From: Candidatus Woesearchaeota archaeon
GTDB lineage: Archaea > Nanobdellota > Nanobdellia > Woesearchaeales > SKGA01
NCBI GenBank assembly: GCA_007117735.1
Contig: SKGA01000002.1
Location: 1-42,744, forward strand
Direction: 5' to 3'
Length of the DNA: 42,744 nt
This document shows, piece after piece, positions 15,763 through 24,455 of the stretch (the first letter of the stretch is position 1; every line of letters starts with the position of its first letter). Made by a program: the position numbers and the translations under genes. Below the pieces are notes generated by a model. That model ran no database searches. It was given only the letters and a program-made list of their open reading frames with translations, and had not been told where the DNA came from.

Positions 15763-17094
15763 TTATCGAACAAGTAATTTCTCAAGCTCGTGCTGAATTT
15801 CTTCAACAACTTGAGGTCCAGTACCTTCAATATTAATTCGAACAAGCGGTTCAGTATTACTTTTTCTTACATTGAAAAAATAACTTTCTGTATAGACACT
15901 TACACCATCGATTTTAAGAATTTTATCAGCTTTTTTAAAGAACTTTTCTTCAATATTCTTTAATGATGCATCTGCATCTTTTACTTTATAATTCATTTCA
16001 CCACTACGAACAAACGCGTCTTCAAGCGGTTCGACAAGAGCATTTAATGTTCTATCTTCAACGAGCTCTAATACTTTTATTAACGTGTATAACGCGCTAT
16101 CCGTATAATTTAATTCTTGATAAAAATAATGTCCAGATTTCTCTCCAGCAAAAACAGCTTTATCCTCTCGCATTCGATTCATAATAAACGCTCGACCAGA
16201 AGGGTAAAGAAGAGGAATAATTCTTTTTTGAGTAAGGATGTCTGCAACGACTTGACTTGTTCGGACTTCAAAACCAACTTTCTCTCCTGCTTTCGCACAA
16301 TTTCTTCCAATTACACCTGTAAGGATATCTGGAGAAACCATTTCTCCCGTGTCTAAGAAGAATGCGATTCTATCGGCATCGCCATCAAAACCAATACCGT
16401 AATCAAATTGTTCAGTTTTCATTCGACCCATCAGCTCAGCCATATGTTCTTTTACGATAGGGTTTGCTTCGTGGTTAGGAAATGAACCGTCCATTTCTTC
16501 ATACATTGTTTCTATATGGTGTTGTGGATAAATTTTTCTAAGAGCCCGTACTTCTTTTGTACCCATGCCATTACCGCAATCAATTAATAATTTTAATGGC
16601 CTAGAAGAACCTTTTACTTTTTCTTTAAAATATGTAGTATATGCTTCTTGAATATCTTCAGTCTGAACTGTTCCAGGAGTATCTGCAACGCTTTGATACG
16701 CTTCTTTTTCAATAATTTCTTGAAGTTCTTGAAAGCCGTACTCTCCAAATAAAGGAATGGCATGTTTTTTACAAATCTTCATTCCATTATACTCTTTAGG
16801 ATTATGGCTTGCAGTAATCATCACACCACCATCCATTGAACTATCAGTGTATAATTTGAAATATAATTGAGGTGTAGAGATAAGACCTAGATCAATAACA
16901 GAACAACCAAGGCTGGTAACTCCTTTAATAAACGCTTTATGAAGGGGTTGAGAGCTTTCTCGACAATCTCTGCCTACCACAATAGTTTTTGCTTGTAGAA
17001 AAGTAACGAGAGCTTTTCCTACGTTATAAGCTAGCTCTTCATTAACGTCTGTTGGATAGATTCCTCGTATGTCGTATGCTTTAAATGCCTTCAT
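15763..17094 (-). CDS. Phosphomannomutase/phosphoglucomutase
   Basis: 443 residues of the alpha-D-phosphohexomutase family. Motifs are: N-terminal YDIRGIYP; catalytic phosphoserine loop TASHNPKEYNGMK with S96; metal-binding loop DGDADR near residue 238; sugar-binding GEKSGHYF near residue 317; and a phosphate-binding C-terminal loop (RKSNTEPLVRINIEG) near residue 408. It interconverts hexose 6- and 1-phosphates, supplying Glc-1-P or Man-1-P for nucleotide-sugar synthesis. That would connect the PGI/PMI encoded nearby with the glycogen operon. Confidence 0.92.
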   Translation of the reverse strand: MKAFKAYDIRGIYPTDVNEELAYNVGKALVTFLQAKTIVVGRDCRESSQPLHKAFIKGVTSLGCSVIDLGLISTPQLYFKLYTDSSMDGGVMITASHNPKEYNGMKICKKHAIPLFGEYGFQELQEIIEKEAYQSVADTPGTVQTEDIQEAYTTYFKEKVKGSSRPLKLLIDCGNGMGTKEVRALRKIYPQHHIETMYEEMDGSFPNHEANPIVKEHMAELMGRMKTEQFDYGIGFDGDADRIAFFLDTGEMVSPDILTGVIGRNCAKAGEKVGFEVRTSQVVADILTQKRIIPLLYPSGRAFIMNRMREDKAVFAGEKSGHYFYQELNYTDSALYTLIKVLELVEDRTLNALVEPLEDAFVRSGEMNYKVKDADASLKNIEEKFFKKADKILKIDGVSVYTESYFFNVRKSNTEPLVRINIEGTGPQVVEEIQHELEKLLVR

Positions 17095-17127
17095 TTCTTA
17101 TTTTAAGCAAGCTATCCTTTATAAATT

Positions 17128-17382
17128 TTAGCAATCAATAGCTTCTAACATGCTTGAGATGCTCCAGATTTGCTGTCGGGTAAACGAATCAAGGTTTGCA
17201 TCGCTAGAAATGTCGTCTAAATCACTTAATAATTTGTTAATAAGAAGGGATAATTCTTTATCTTGAGCTTGTTGTAGTTCAGTAATAATAACGCTAATTT
17301 TTGTTTTTACATTCTTTGGAACGCCGCTTTCTTCTTTCAGTTCGGTCATGTATTCAATTGCTTCTTGTACTTCTGGTTTCAT
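17128..17382 (-). CDS. UPF0147 family protein
   Basis: 84 residues, all helical (PEVQEAIEYMTELKEESGVP, then KTKISVIITEL), matching the archaeal UPF0147 family of unknown function. ATG 17382 is preferred over the GTG at 17391 because GGTGG lies directly upstream at Shine-Dalgarno distance. It follows prefoldin beta by 12 nt and closes the eL43-rpoP-pcc1-pfdB group, its usual place in the archaeal superoperon. Confidence 0.85.
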   Translation of the reverse strand: MKPEVQEAIEYMTELKEESGVPKNVKTKISVIITELQQAQDKELSLLINKLLSDLDDISSDANLDSFTRQQIWSISSMLEAIDC

Positions 17383-17394
17383 CTCTACCACCTT

Positions 17395-17706
17395 TTATTC
17401 TTTATCTAATTCGGTAATTACTTGTTGTTGAAGTTTTTGTACTTGTTTTGTCAACTCTTCTTCTTGTTTTTCAAGTGTTTTTAGTCGAAGAGAAGCGATT
17501 TCTTTTTTTTGTTGTAAATTTGAAATAATATTTTTACTCGATTTTTTAATCATCACACCACCAACGATTTGGTATCCTTCGTTGACCGTTTCTAATTCTT
17601 GAAGCGCATTATCTATCTCAAGAACTTGATGTTTATACTGTGTTTTTTGTTGTGAAACTTTGCTTCGTTGTTGATCGAGCGCTTGCAATTCTTGAAGTGC
17701 AGTCAT
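17395..17706 (-). CDS. pfdB: Prefoldin subunit beta
   Basis: 103 residues with two long coiled-coil helices joined by a short beta hairpin around VNEGYQIVGGVMIKKS, the family hallmark. It assembles with the alpha subunit into the hexameric chaperone that hands unfolded proteins to the thermosome. It follows pcc1 by one nucleotide. Length is slightly below the usual 110-120. Confidence 0.92.
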   Translation of the reverse strand: MTALQELQALDQQRSKVSQQKTQYKHQVLEIDNALQELETVNEGYQIVGGVMIKKSSKNIISNLQQKKEIASLRLKTLEKQEEELTKQVQKLQQQVITELDKE

Positions 17707-17707
17707 T

Positions 17708-17938
17708 TTATTTCACCTTTTGCATATCCTCAAATATTGCAATTACTTTCCCAATTGCATTAGTTACCGCACGAAGTGATCGTGCATCATCAGCTGTTAC
17801 GCTGATAATTACTGTTTGATTTTCTTCTCGAACAGTATACGTTGCACGACCTGCAATGTCTTTATCTTCAGGAGCAAAGACTTGCACGAGTTCGTTAGGT
17901 TTTGTTGTTTCTACAACATATTCAACACGGTATGTCAT
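17708..17938 (-). CDS. pcc1: KEOPS complex subunit Pcc1
   Basis: 76 residues from ATG 17938. The sequence MTYRVEYVVETTKPNELVQ, then RATYTVREENQTVIISVTAD and a helix with DARSLRAVTNAIGKVIAIFE, matches Pcc1. Pcc1 dimerises and binds Kae1 in the complex making the t6A tRNA modification. The ATG overlaps the rpoP stop by 1 nt (TAATG). The MtaB-type enzyme encoded at 19633 acts on t6A, so the two genes are functionally linked. Confidence 0.88.
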   Translation of the reverse strand: MTYRVEYVVETTKPNELVQVFAPEDKDIAGRATYTVREENQTVIISVTADDARSLRAVTNAIGKVIAIFEDMQKVK

Positions 17939-18075
17939 TATCGAGCAAGTGTTGTGGATGCTTTTGTTCGTGGTTTGAAGATAATTTTTGAACCACAGTA
18001 AATACATCTCACTTTTTTACGAATATGTGTTTCGTTTAACGTTTTATTGCATGAAAAGCATCGATATTCTGCCAT
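17938..18075 (-). CDS. rpoP: RNA polymerase subunit P (Rpb12-like)
   Basis: A 45-residue gene starting MAEYRCFSCNK. Two CxxC pairs (C6/C9 and C24/C27) form the zinc ribbon, with VRCIYCGSKIIFKPR matching the conserved RpoP 'IRCPYCG.RI..K.R' end. Its place between eL43 and pcc1 is the normal archaeal arrangement. The gene starts 2 nt after eL43 stops. Confidence 0.93.
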   Translation of the reverse strand: MAEYRCFSCNKTLNETHIRKKVRCIYCGSKIIFKPRTKASTTLAR

Positions 18076-18077
18076 TT

Positions 18078-18326
18078 TTACATCTCGAGTACTTTTGTCT
18101 TAATCGTTGTAGTTTTTGAAACTGTAAATGCTTTAGATGCGAACTTTGCACCGCATTTTTGACATTCCCAAATTCCTGCAGCAACTCGTCGTACTGCTTT
18201 TCTAGAACATTGAGGACAATCGTATTTTTGTCGTTGCATAGCTTCGATAGCGCCAAACTTGTCTTTTACGGTTTTCCCGTATCGCGCACCAAATCGCTTT
18301 GCTGAACCGGTTTTATTTTTAGCCAT
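18078..18326 (-). CDS. rpl37ae: 50S ribosomal protein eL43 (L37Ae)
   Basis: 82 residues, usual length. The N-terminus SAKRFGARYGKTVKDKFGAI and two zinc knuckles, CPQC (C37/C40) and CQKC (C55/C58), identify eL43. It heads the second half of the split superoperon. GGTGAT precedes the ATG. In many archaea eL43 directly follows rrp42, but here it follows tRNA-Pro. Confidence 0.95.
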   Translation of the reverse strand: MAKNKTGSAKRFGARYGKTVKDKFGAIEAMQRQKYDCPQCSRKAVRRVAAGIWECQKCGAKFASKAFTVSKTTTIKTKVLEM

Positions 18327-18355
18327 TATTTAATCACCACTATTACTATAAAATA

Positions 18356-18430
18356 TGGGGCTGCCCAGATTTGAACTGGGGTCTTATGGTCCCAAACCAT
18401 AAATGATAGGCCAAGCTACACTACAGCCCC
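18356..18430 (-). tRNA. tRNA-Pro (anticodon TGG)
   Basis: On the minus strand the acceptor stem is GGGGCTG/CAGCCCC with discriminator A. The anticodon stem TATGG/CCATA carries loop TTTGGGA, giving anticodon TGG for CCA proline codons. The T arm is CCCAG-TTCAAAT-CTGGG. The RNA is 75 nt without intron, and no CCA is encoded. It lies between PGI/PMI and eL43, at one edge of the break in the superoperon. Confidence 0.96.
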
Positions 18431-18472
18431 AACTGTACCTTGCAAGGAATAGAACTTGATTTATAAACCTTT

Positions 18473-19498
18473 TCAAATAAAAGGTCCAAGTTCTTTTTTG
18501 AAATCTTCAATAACTACAACTGGAGACGGATCTTGTTGGTATCGGAGGGCAAGGTAATATGCACTAAAATCGCCAATAAGAACTGCTGAAAGTAGCTTTG
18601 TCAAGTATGAATCGCCAGTTAATTTTACTTCTGTTGTATTTACACCAACTTTTTTTGCTACTTCTTTTGTAATATCCATCCGTTTTTGTACTCGTCGATG
18701 ATCATCGTCGAATCGGAAGGTAACAATATGATAATTTCCTTCAGTTTTTGTATATCCGCATAATTCGTTATGATTTAATTCAGGGAATTTATGCCAGAAC
18801 GAGTGAATTTTAGCGTGTTCATTGATTTGTGTTTTTGCACGGTACGCTACTGGCCAGTATTTATCTGATGCATAAAAGAGCGGAGTAGTATACATTAATT
18901 TTTCACTGAGCTGAATACCAATATCTTCAAAACTCGTCTTTTTTAATGATTGAATTGTTCTTTGTAGCTGTTCACGATGTGAAGGAAGAATGTTTAATCG
19001 CTCAAGTAATCGAAGAACGGGGAAGAAGAGATAAGAAATTGCCGCAGTTCTTGGTTGGTATCCTTTTGGAACTTTAATAAACGCGTATCGCCCAATATTT
19101 GCTACTTCTTCAATTTTTCCACCAGTGCTAAATGCATAGGTGTGTTGAGTTATTTTTACTGCTTGTCGATATGCGTTTACTGTCTCTTCTGTATTTCCTG
19201 AATAACTAATAGCAATTACTAATGATCGTCCAGTAACGTAGGGAGGAAGGTCGTAATCTTGCACGAGATGAACAGGTATATTGTTGTTAAGATGTCGAAA
19301 ATACGTTTGTAAAAATGCTCCGCTAATAGAACTTCCACCAAGTCCAAGAACAAAAATCGCATCAAAATCTGCTTCTTTTACGGGAACATCGTTTGCTAGT
19401 TCATATGCTTGAACCATATCATTGTATAATGTATCATACTGTCGTTTGAGATGAGCAACGTCAAACTCATAATAATCTCGAGGAAATTCTTTCTCCAT
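18473..19498 (-). CDS. Bifunctional phosphoglucose/phosphomannose isomerase
   Basis: 341 residues of the archaeal PGI/PMI family built from two SIS domains. The first has VLGLGGSSISGAFLQTYF near residue 50 and ISYSGNTEETVNAYRQ near residue 98. The second half has HKFPELNHNELCGYT near residue 235, where the catalytic base and ring-opening residues of the family lie. It interconverts Fru-6-P, Glc-6-P and Man-6-P. AAGGTGA about 9 nt before ATG 19498 supports the start. Confidence 0.92.
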   Translation of the reverse strand: MEKEFPRDYYEFDVAHLKRQYDTLYNDMVQAYELANDVPVKEADFDAIFVLGLGGSSISGAFLQTYFRHLNNNIPVHLVQDYDLPPYVTGRSLVIAISYSGNTEETVNAYRQAVKITQHTYAFSTGGKIEEVANIGRYAFIKVPKGYQPRTAAISYLFFPVLRLLERLNILPSHREQLQRTIQSLKKTSFEDIGIQLSEKLMYTTPLFYASDKYWPVAYRAKTQINEHAKIHSFWHKFPELNHNELCGYTKTEGNYHIVTFRFDDDHRRVQKRMDITKEVAKKVGVNTTEVKLTGDSYLTKLLSAVLIGDFSAYYLALRYQQDPSPVVVIEDFKKELGPFI

Positions 19499-19601
19499 AG
19501 CTAAGTCACCTTGTAGTTTTCTTAGAGCGCCTCTACTTTTTAAATATATTGGTGAAAGAGTTATTTGGTGTTGATTTTTATTTGATGTGTTTTCACTATC
19601 T

Positions 19602-19609
19602 TTTATAAA
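19602..19609 (+). promoter_or_regulatory. TATA box of the methylthiotransferase gene
   Basis: TTTATAAA starts 31 nt before ATG 19633. This supports leaderless initiation there rather than at the in-frame TTG at 19624. The rest of the 134-bp divergent spacer (19499-19632) holds an AT-rich box near 19546-19553 for the PGI/PMI gene and nothing else I can identify. Confidence 0.55.
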
Positions 19610-19632
19610 TAAAACCTACTTTCTTGTTAAGT

Positions 19633-20949
19633 ATGACTCTCGTACACATTAAAACATACGGTTGTGCTCATAATATGTCAGACAGCGAAGTTATGGCTCA
19701 GTATTTAGTAAAAGAAGGCTATCAAGTTTCTGGCTTTGGACGTTTAGCTATTGAACAAGACCTTTCTGAACCAGAACTTATCGAAACTGCAGATCTTGTT
19801 ATTTACAATACTTGCACTGTGAAAAATCCAAGTGAAGATAAATTTTTCTCACAATTACACGCGACAAATAAACCTGTTATTATCGCAGGTTGTATTCCTC
19901 AAGCAGAAGCGAGAGCTGAATGGTTAGTGCAGTATAGTGCGATAGGCGTTGAACAATTACATCGAGTAGCAGATGTGGTTGAACAAACCTTGCAAGGAGT
20001 CGTTGTTCACGAATTAAAAAAACAAAAATCTTTACACAAACGAGACTTCGTTCCTACTCTAAGAAAAAATAAATACGTTGCAATTATTCCTATTCTTCAA
20101 GGATGTCTCGGTGCTTGTACGTATTGTAAAACAAAGTTTGCTAGAGGAACGTTAAAGAGTTATCCGCTTGATGATATTATTGCTCAAATTCGTTTAGCAA
20201 AACATGATGGCATTCATGAAATGTGGTTAGTGAGTGAAGATAATGGGGCTTATGGTCTTGATATCGATTTAACTCTTCTTGACTTACTTCGAGCAATTCA
20301 ATCTATTGAAGGAGATTTTAAAATTCGACTTGGTATGTTTAATCCAGAATATGCTTATGAGTACCGTCATGAACTGCCAGAAATTATTAAGGATGATCGA
20401 TTTTATGATTTTATTCACATCCCTATTCAAGCAGGAAATAATCAAGTATTAGAAGATATGGTTCGACCGTATACTCGAGAACAATTTCAAGAAGCGGTTG
20501 ATTTATTTAAAGAAAAAATTCCTTCTATTTCTATTGCAACAGATATTATTTGTGGTTTTCCAACAGAGTCGGATGACCAATGGAAAGAAACAATGGATCT
20601 TGTGAAAAAGAATACTTTTTCAGTTATTAATATTTCGAAGTTTTATCCTCGGGGAGGAACGAGCGCTGCTAAAATGAAACTTCTTCCAACAGAAATTCCT
20701 AAAGCAAGAAGTAAGGAATTAAGCGAATGGTTTGCTGGACAAAATTATAATGAGTCTTATGTTGGTACAACTGTTAAAGTGTTTTTTAGTGAAGAAGGAA
20801 AGAACGACACTTTAATTGGAAAAACTCAAAACTATAAACAAGTTGTTATTGTAGGTAATAAAGACCTTTTAGGAAAATATGCTTTAGTAACCATCACGCA
20901 CACTACTCGAGATGATCTTCGAGGTCATTTAGCGCTTGTGAATAGTTAA
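19633..20949 (+). CDS. tRNA t6A37 methylthiotransferase (e-MtaB/CDKAL1 type)
   Basis: 438 residues. The N-terminal UPF0004 domain has the three Fe-S cysteines C11 (TYGCAHN), C61 (NTCTV) and C87 (GCIPQ). The radical SAM domain has C158xxxC162xxC165 (GCLGACTYCKTKFARG). A C-terminal TRAM domain ends the protein (GTTVKVFFSEEGKN, TRDDLRGHL). It converts N6-threonylcarbamoyladenosine at tRNA position 37 to its 2-methylthio form. The archaeal/eukaryotic subtype is indicated by the TYGC-HNMSD start. The 3' end overlaps the MscS-like gene tail to tail by 21 bp. Confidence 0.93.
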   Translation: MTLVHIKTYGCAHNMSDSEVMAQYLVKEGYQVSGFGRLAIEQDLSEPELIETADLVIYNTCTVKNPSEDKFFSQLHATNKPVIIAGCIPQAEARAEWLVQYSAIGVEQLHRVADVVEQTLQGVVVHELKKQKSLHKRDFVPTLRKNKYVAIIPILQGCLGACTYCKTKFARGTLKSYPLDDIIAQIRLAKHDGIHEMWLVSEDNGAYGLDIDLTLLDLLRAIQSIEGDFKIRLGMFNPEYAYEYRHELPEIIKDDRFYDFIHIPIQAGNNQVLEDMVRPYTREQFQEAVDLFKEKIPSISIATDIICGFPTESDDQWKETMDLVKKNTFSVINISKFYPRGGTSAAKMKLLPTEIPKARSKELSEWFAGQNYNESYVGTTVKVFFSEEGKNDTLIGKTQNYKQVVIVGNKDLLGKYALVTITHTTRDDLRGHLALVNS

Positions 20950-21462
20950 TTTTTCTTTTGCAAGAAGACGATTTGGAATAAAAATAATATTTTTATTTTT
21001 AGTCTCAATTTGAATTTCATAAATACTTAATGAAACAATTGTTCCATTGGTATTTGCAATACTAATAGTATCTCCGATAGACAATTTATTTTGTTTTACA
21101 ATTCTATAATAACCAAAAATATTTGGAAGACTATCTCGAAGACTAAGAACGGTACTGATAAGCACAATAAGTACAATAATTCCAAGAACAATACTGATAA
21201 GAATAGTAGTTATTCCAATATAATTAAGCGCGATAATGGTGAAAATTGCGTAGGTAATAATGCTTACAATCTCTCCAAGAAACATTTGAATAGAAAACGT
21301 TTTTTGTTTCTTATGCAGGATTAAAGTATCAATATGCATAATACTCATAATTTTTTGTGTTAACCTTCCTAAAATTCTTCCAAGAATAAGTCCAATAAGA
21401 AAAATACTAATACTTACACTAATCGTTGTGATAATGGAAGGTTGAGTAAAAAAATAGTCCAT
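20929..21462 (-). CDS. Short MscS-like membrane protein
   Basis: 177 residues with three hydrophobic helices (residues ~8-30, ~60-80 and ~85-105), then a beta domain (KLSIGDTISIANTNGTIVSL) typical of the MscS Sm-like middle domain, ending IIFIPNRLLAKEKLTI. The usual C-terminal alpha/beta domain is absent, so it is about 100 residues shorter than MscS. The glycine/alanine-rich TM3 is replaced by an Ile-rich segment, so channel function is uncertain. The TATA box at 21493-21486 lies 31 nt upstream of the ATG. Confidence 0.65.
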   Translation of the reverse strand: MDYFFTQPSIITTISVSISIFLIGLILGRILGRLTQKIMSIMHIDTLILHKKQKTFSIQMFLGEIVSIITYAIFTIIALNYIGITTILISIVLGIIVLIVLISTVLSLRDSLPNIFGYYRIVKQNKLSIGDTISIANTNGTIVSLSIYEIQIETKNKNIIFIPNRLLAKEKLTIHKR

Positions 21463-21498
21463 ACTTTTTCTGTAGAGGGTTATTTTTTATAAATATAT

Positions 21499-22377
21499 TT
21501 ATTCCTGAACTTTTTTTACTAGCGCTTGTAAATAGTCTCTTTTGTACTGGAAACCGTTCTTTTTTGCAAGTTTATCTAACGCTCTATCTGTTCGAGAACC
21601 GTACTGGGCAGCCTTTTTAGGACGGAATGCATACTCTTCTTTCAAACCTTTTTCATGAATGATCTCTCGAAGAATGTATTTAGTAAATCCTTGACTAATT
21701 TTTTTCTCACTAGGAATAGTCATTGCTTGAATAATAAGTTCTTTGTCAAGAAACGGTGTTAACCACGTACAGTCTGTTGCTTTCGCGAGAGCTTGATCTC
21801 GAAGTAAATCTCTTTCATACATGTTTTCAAGACCATTCCAACATTCTTGAGTAATATCTTCTGCTTGTTTATGTCGCTGATAACCTGCAAAGATTTCTTC
21901 ACTACCTAAGCCTCCCATGAGATAGTGTATTCCTTCTTCTTTTGCAAGAGTAATCGCTGCAAGTTCAACACTGCCAACACCAATATTTACTGCATTAGTT
22001 AATTCTGGACCAAGAATAGCAACAGTTTGCTTAAATAAATGTTCTATCTCTTCAAAATTAAACACTTTTTCTTTATAGGTAAAGTTGTACTCTTTAGCAA
22101 CTCTTCTTGCTATAAGAATATCATCAGGTAATTTTTGCTCTGTATTATCTTGAAAACCAATAGTGATTGCAATAAAAGGAATGTTGTGTTGTTGTAATAG
22201 GTAACAAATACTTGTTGAGTCAACACCTCCTGAGAATAAAACGCCAAGGGGTTGGTGTTGTTTTCCTTGAGAAAGAATGGTATCTTGTAAGATTTGAGCG
22301 AGTTGTTCTTTACTACACTCTGATTTGCTAGCAACCTCTTCTTGAAGTTGTTGAATATATTCTTTCCATTCTTGCAT
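21499..22377 (-). CDS. Asparagine-synthase-like protein lacking the glutaminase domain
   Basis: 292 residues corresponding to the AsnB synthetase (PP-loop ATPase) domain. LFSGGVDST (S49-T55) is the ATP pyrophosphatase loop. GGLGSEEIFAGYQRHK near residue 155 is the aspartate/ATP site segment. The C-terminal FRPKKAAQYGS is the conserved tail loop. The N-terminal class II glutamine amidotransferase domain is missing, with no Cys2 nucleophile. It would therefore use free ammonia or amidate another substrate. A poor TATA-like TTTTTAAA about 30 nt upstream suggests its own promoter. Confidence 0.82.
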   Translation of the reverse strand: MQEWKEYIQQLQEEVASKSECSKEQLAQILQDTILSQGKQHQPLGVLFSGGVDSTSICYLLQQHNIPFIAITIGFQDNTEQKLPDDILIARRVAKEYNFTYKEKVFNFEEIEHLFKQTVAILGPELTNAVNIGVGSVELAAITLAKEEGIHYLMGGLGSEEIFAGYQRHKQAEDITQECWNGLENMYERDLLRDQALAKATDCTWLTPFLDKELIIQAMTIPSEKKISQGFTKYILREIIHEKGLKEEYAFRPKKAAQYGSRTDRALDKLAKKNGFQYKRDYLQALVKKVQE

Positions 22378-22416
22378 AGAAAGAAGAAAGAAGTTTTTTG
22401 TTTAAAAAAGTATTGT

Positions 22417-24429
22417 TTAAGAAATAAGGTGATATGCAAGGAAGAATCCTTTTGCATGATTCGTTACGGTGGTGAACTTTTGTAGTTGAGTAATTATTGT
22501 ATCGATATCGACCTTTTCTTCTTTCTTCCCATCATACTTCACTTGTTTATACTCTGCTTTCTGATGTATTTTTGCATTAGATAATTTACTAAATAAAAAC
22601 TCTTTACTTAAGAAATATTCTTTCCCATTTGTTTGAATAAATCGTTTTGCACACACTTCTTCTAATGCTTGCACTACAGATAGATTTCCTAAATGCTGAA
22701 TAAGTTCTTCTTGTTGAAACGATTCTTTTTGAAATGCGAAATGTAAGATTTGTAATTCTACTGTTGTTAAGCTTTCAAGAGCAGGAAGTTTTTTCACTCC
22801 AGTTCTTTGATCAAGAGCGAACTCTTCTTTATTAGTAATTAATGAACCTGAAGTCATGTCAACAAGAACACTAAATGATTCTTCTTTATCTTGACATTGT
22901 ACTTCAAGAACAGGTATAAGGATGGGTTGAATTTCAGTGATTGGTTCTTCACTCATAATACGAATATCGCTGGGTTCTAATCCTGAAAAAAATACTGAGA
23001 GTACTTCTTGTTCATTAAACTCTTGCACTTGTTGCATTAAATCTTCAGGTTCTGGTTCGCTTTGTTGATGGTTGAGAATATCGACCGCTTCTCCACCATG
23101 AAGACTTTTTCGAGGACGAACTTTTACAAATAAAGGGACATCAGTCACTCCTGTAACAACAGCTGTTCCGATTGCTAGTTCTTGAATTTCTCTTTCTGTT
23201 GCAGAGGTAATTCCTTCAACTGAAGAACTCATTGCTTTGAGGTCTTGAGGGTTTGTTAATTTCATAATAATTTGTGTTGAACACTGACTTAATACGCTTT
23301 TATCAACTCGTGCAGGTCGTTGGCTCACTACGCATAATCCAAGACCAAATTTTCTTCCTTCACTTGCAATCGTTCGTAAAATTTTAGAAGATTTTTTCTC
23401 ACCAAATGATCGTTCAGGACAATAATTGTGGGCTTCTTCAATAACCATGAAGAAGGGAGGGATTTTATTTTGTTTACGGAGTTCAAATAAATCTTTACAT
23501 AATTTGTATACAATAATATCTTGAATATCAGGATTTACTCCTCGAAAATTAATGACTGAGCAACTTCCACTTTTTACTAACTCGTGCATTGGTGTTGGAG
23601 CAGGAGAAAATAAATTCATTTGATGAAGTTGTTCAATAATACTGATCACATTCCATTTCGCATTACTTTCTTCTTGGTTTAGATGATATAAAACGCTTTC
23701 AAGGTCTGATTCTCCTTGTTGCATTGCACTGTGTAATACTCCTAGTTGAGCAGAAGTTAATCTTGTTGGCAAAAGAGTAATGAGTTCTTGTCTTGAAAAA
23801 TTGTTACTTAGTTTTAATGGACGAGCATGATGGTTTAGTGTAGGGTCGCCATACTCAACAATAGAAAAACCCTTGGATTGCACATTAAACAGTGCTTGCG
23901 CATCTTTATCTTTGGTGTTTTCATGACGCATACTCGGATATTCGCCGTGAGGATCAATAATAATTAAGGGAACGCCTTTTTCAATAATTTCTTCTAGAAG
24001 CACTCCCACAGTATAACTTTTTCCACTACCGCTTTTTGCGAGAATTGCAACATGTTTTGTTAATAATTTTTTTAAATCTAGTTGGATAGGAATATCTTTT
24101 CCATCAAGTTTTCCAAGATATGCTCCTGAGGTTGCTTGTTCAAGTTTGATAATTTCTGAGATAAATTCTTCTTTTGCTAAGAACACTTCAGTTTCTGGCT
24201 CGAAAGGAATTTTTAATTTCTTAATCTTTCCTTCTTTATCTTTATATCCAATAACTTGACAGTACGCTGTTGTTGACGTATTTAATTTTTCAATTTCAAG
24301 AATTTGGCAAAGGACATAATTATAGACTGGATGATATACCTGAACGTATTCAAATTTCTTTGTTTGTTGGGTGACTTCGAACTTAAACTCCGTAGTCGTC
24401 ACTCGTCCAAATATTTTACCAAGAAGCAT
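22417..24429 (-). CDS. HerA-like hexameric DNA translocase ATPase (DUF87)
   Basis: 670 residues. The N-terminal ~100 residues are the beta-barrel HAS domain. Walker A is ILAKSGSGKSYT with K137, followed by LIIIDPHGEYPSMRH. Walker B is FFMVIEEAHNYCPE near residue 325, and LCVVSQRPARVDKSVLSQC is the sensor region. Residues ~480-670 form an extra C-terminal region with a possible winged helix (VELQILHFAF). HerA works with the nuclease NurA in double-strand-break end resection, but no NurA gene is seen here, so a different ATPase role is possible. Confidence 0.85.
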   Translation of the reverse strand: MLLGKIFGRVTTTEFKFEVTQQTKKFEYVQVYHPVYNYVLCQILEIEKLNTSTTAYCQVIGYKDKEGKIKKLKIPFEPETEVFLAKEEFISEIIKLEQATSGAYLGKLDGKDIPIQLDLKKLLTKHVAILAKSGSGKSYTVGVLLEEIIEKGVPLIIIDPHGEYPSMRHENTKDKDAQALFNVQSKGFSIVEYGDPTLNHHARPLKLSNNFSRQELITLLPTRLTSAQLGVLHSAMQQGESDLESVLYHLNQEESNAKWNVISIIEQLHQMNLFSPAPTPMHELVKSGSCSVINFRGVNPDIQDIIVYKLCKDLFELRKQNKIPPFFMVIEEAHNYCPERSFGEKKSSKILRTIASEGRKFGLGLCVVSQRPARVDKSVLSQCSTQIIMKLTNPQDLKAMSSSVEGITSATEREIQELAIGTAVVTGVTDVPLFVKVRPRKSLHGGEAVDILNHQQSEPEPEDLMQQVQEFNEQEVLSVFFSGLEPSDIRIMSEEPITEIQPILIPVLEVQCQDKEESFSVLVDMTSGSLITNKEEFALDQRTGVKKLPALESLTTVELQILHFAFQKESFQQEELIQHLGNLSVVQALEEVCAKRFIQTNGKEYFLSKEFLFSKLSNAKIHQKAEYKQVKYDGKKEEKVDIDTIITQLQKFTTVTNHAKGFFLAYHLIS

Positions 24430-24455
24430 TCTTATTTGAAGTTGGCTTGTGGTCT

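Noticed and set aside
21499-22457. Frameshifted remnant of a longer AsnB with glutaminase domain upstream
   Set aside because: The sequence upstream of 22377 is a short AT-rich spacer followed directly by the HerA-like gene. No glutaminase motif exists in any frame, so the short form is not a local truncation.
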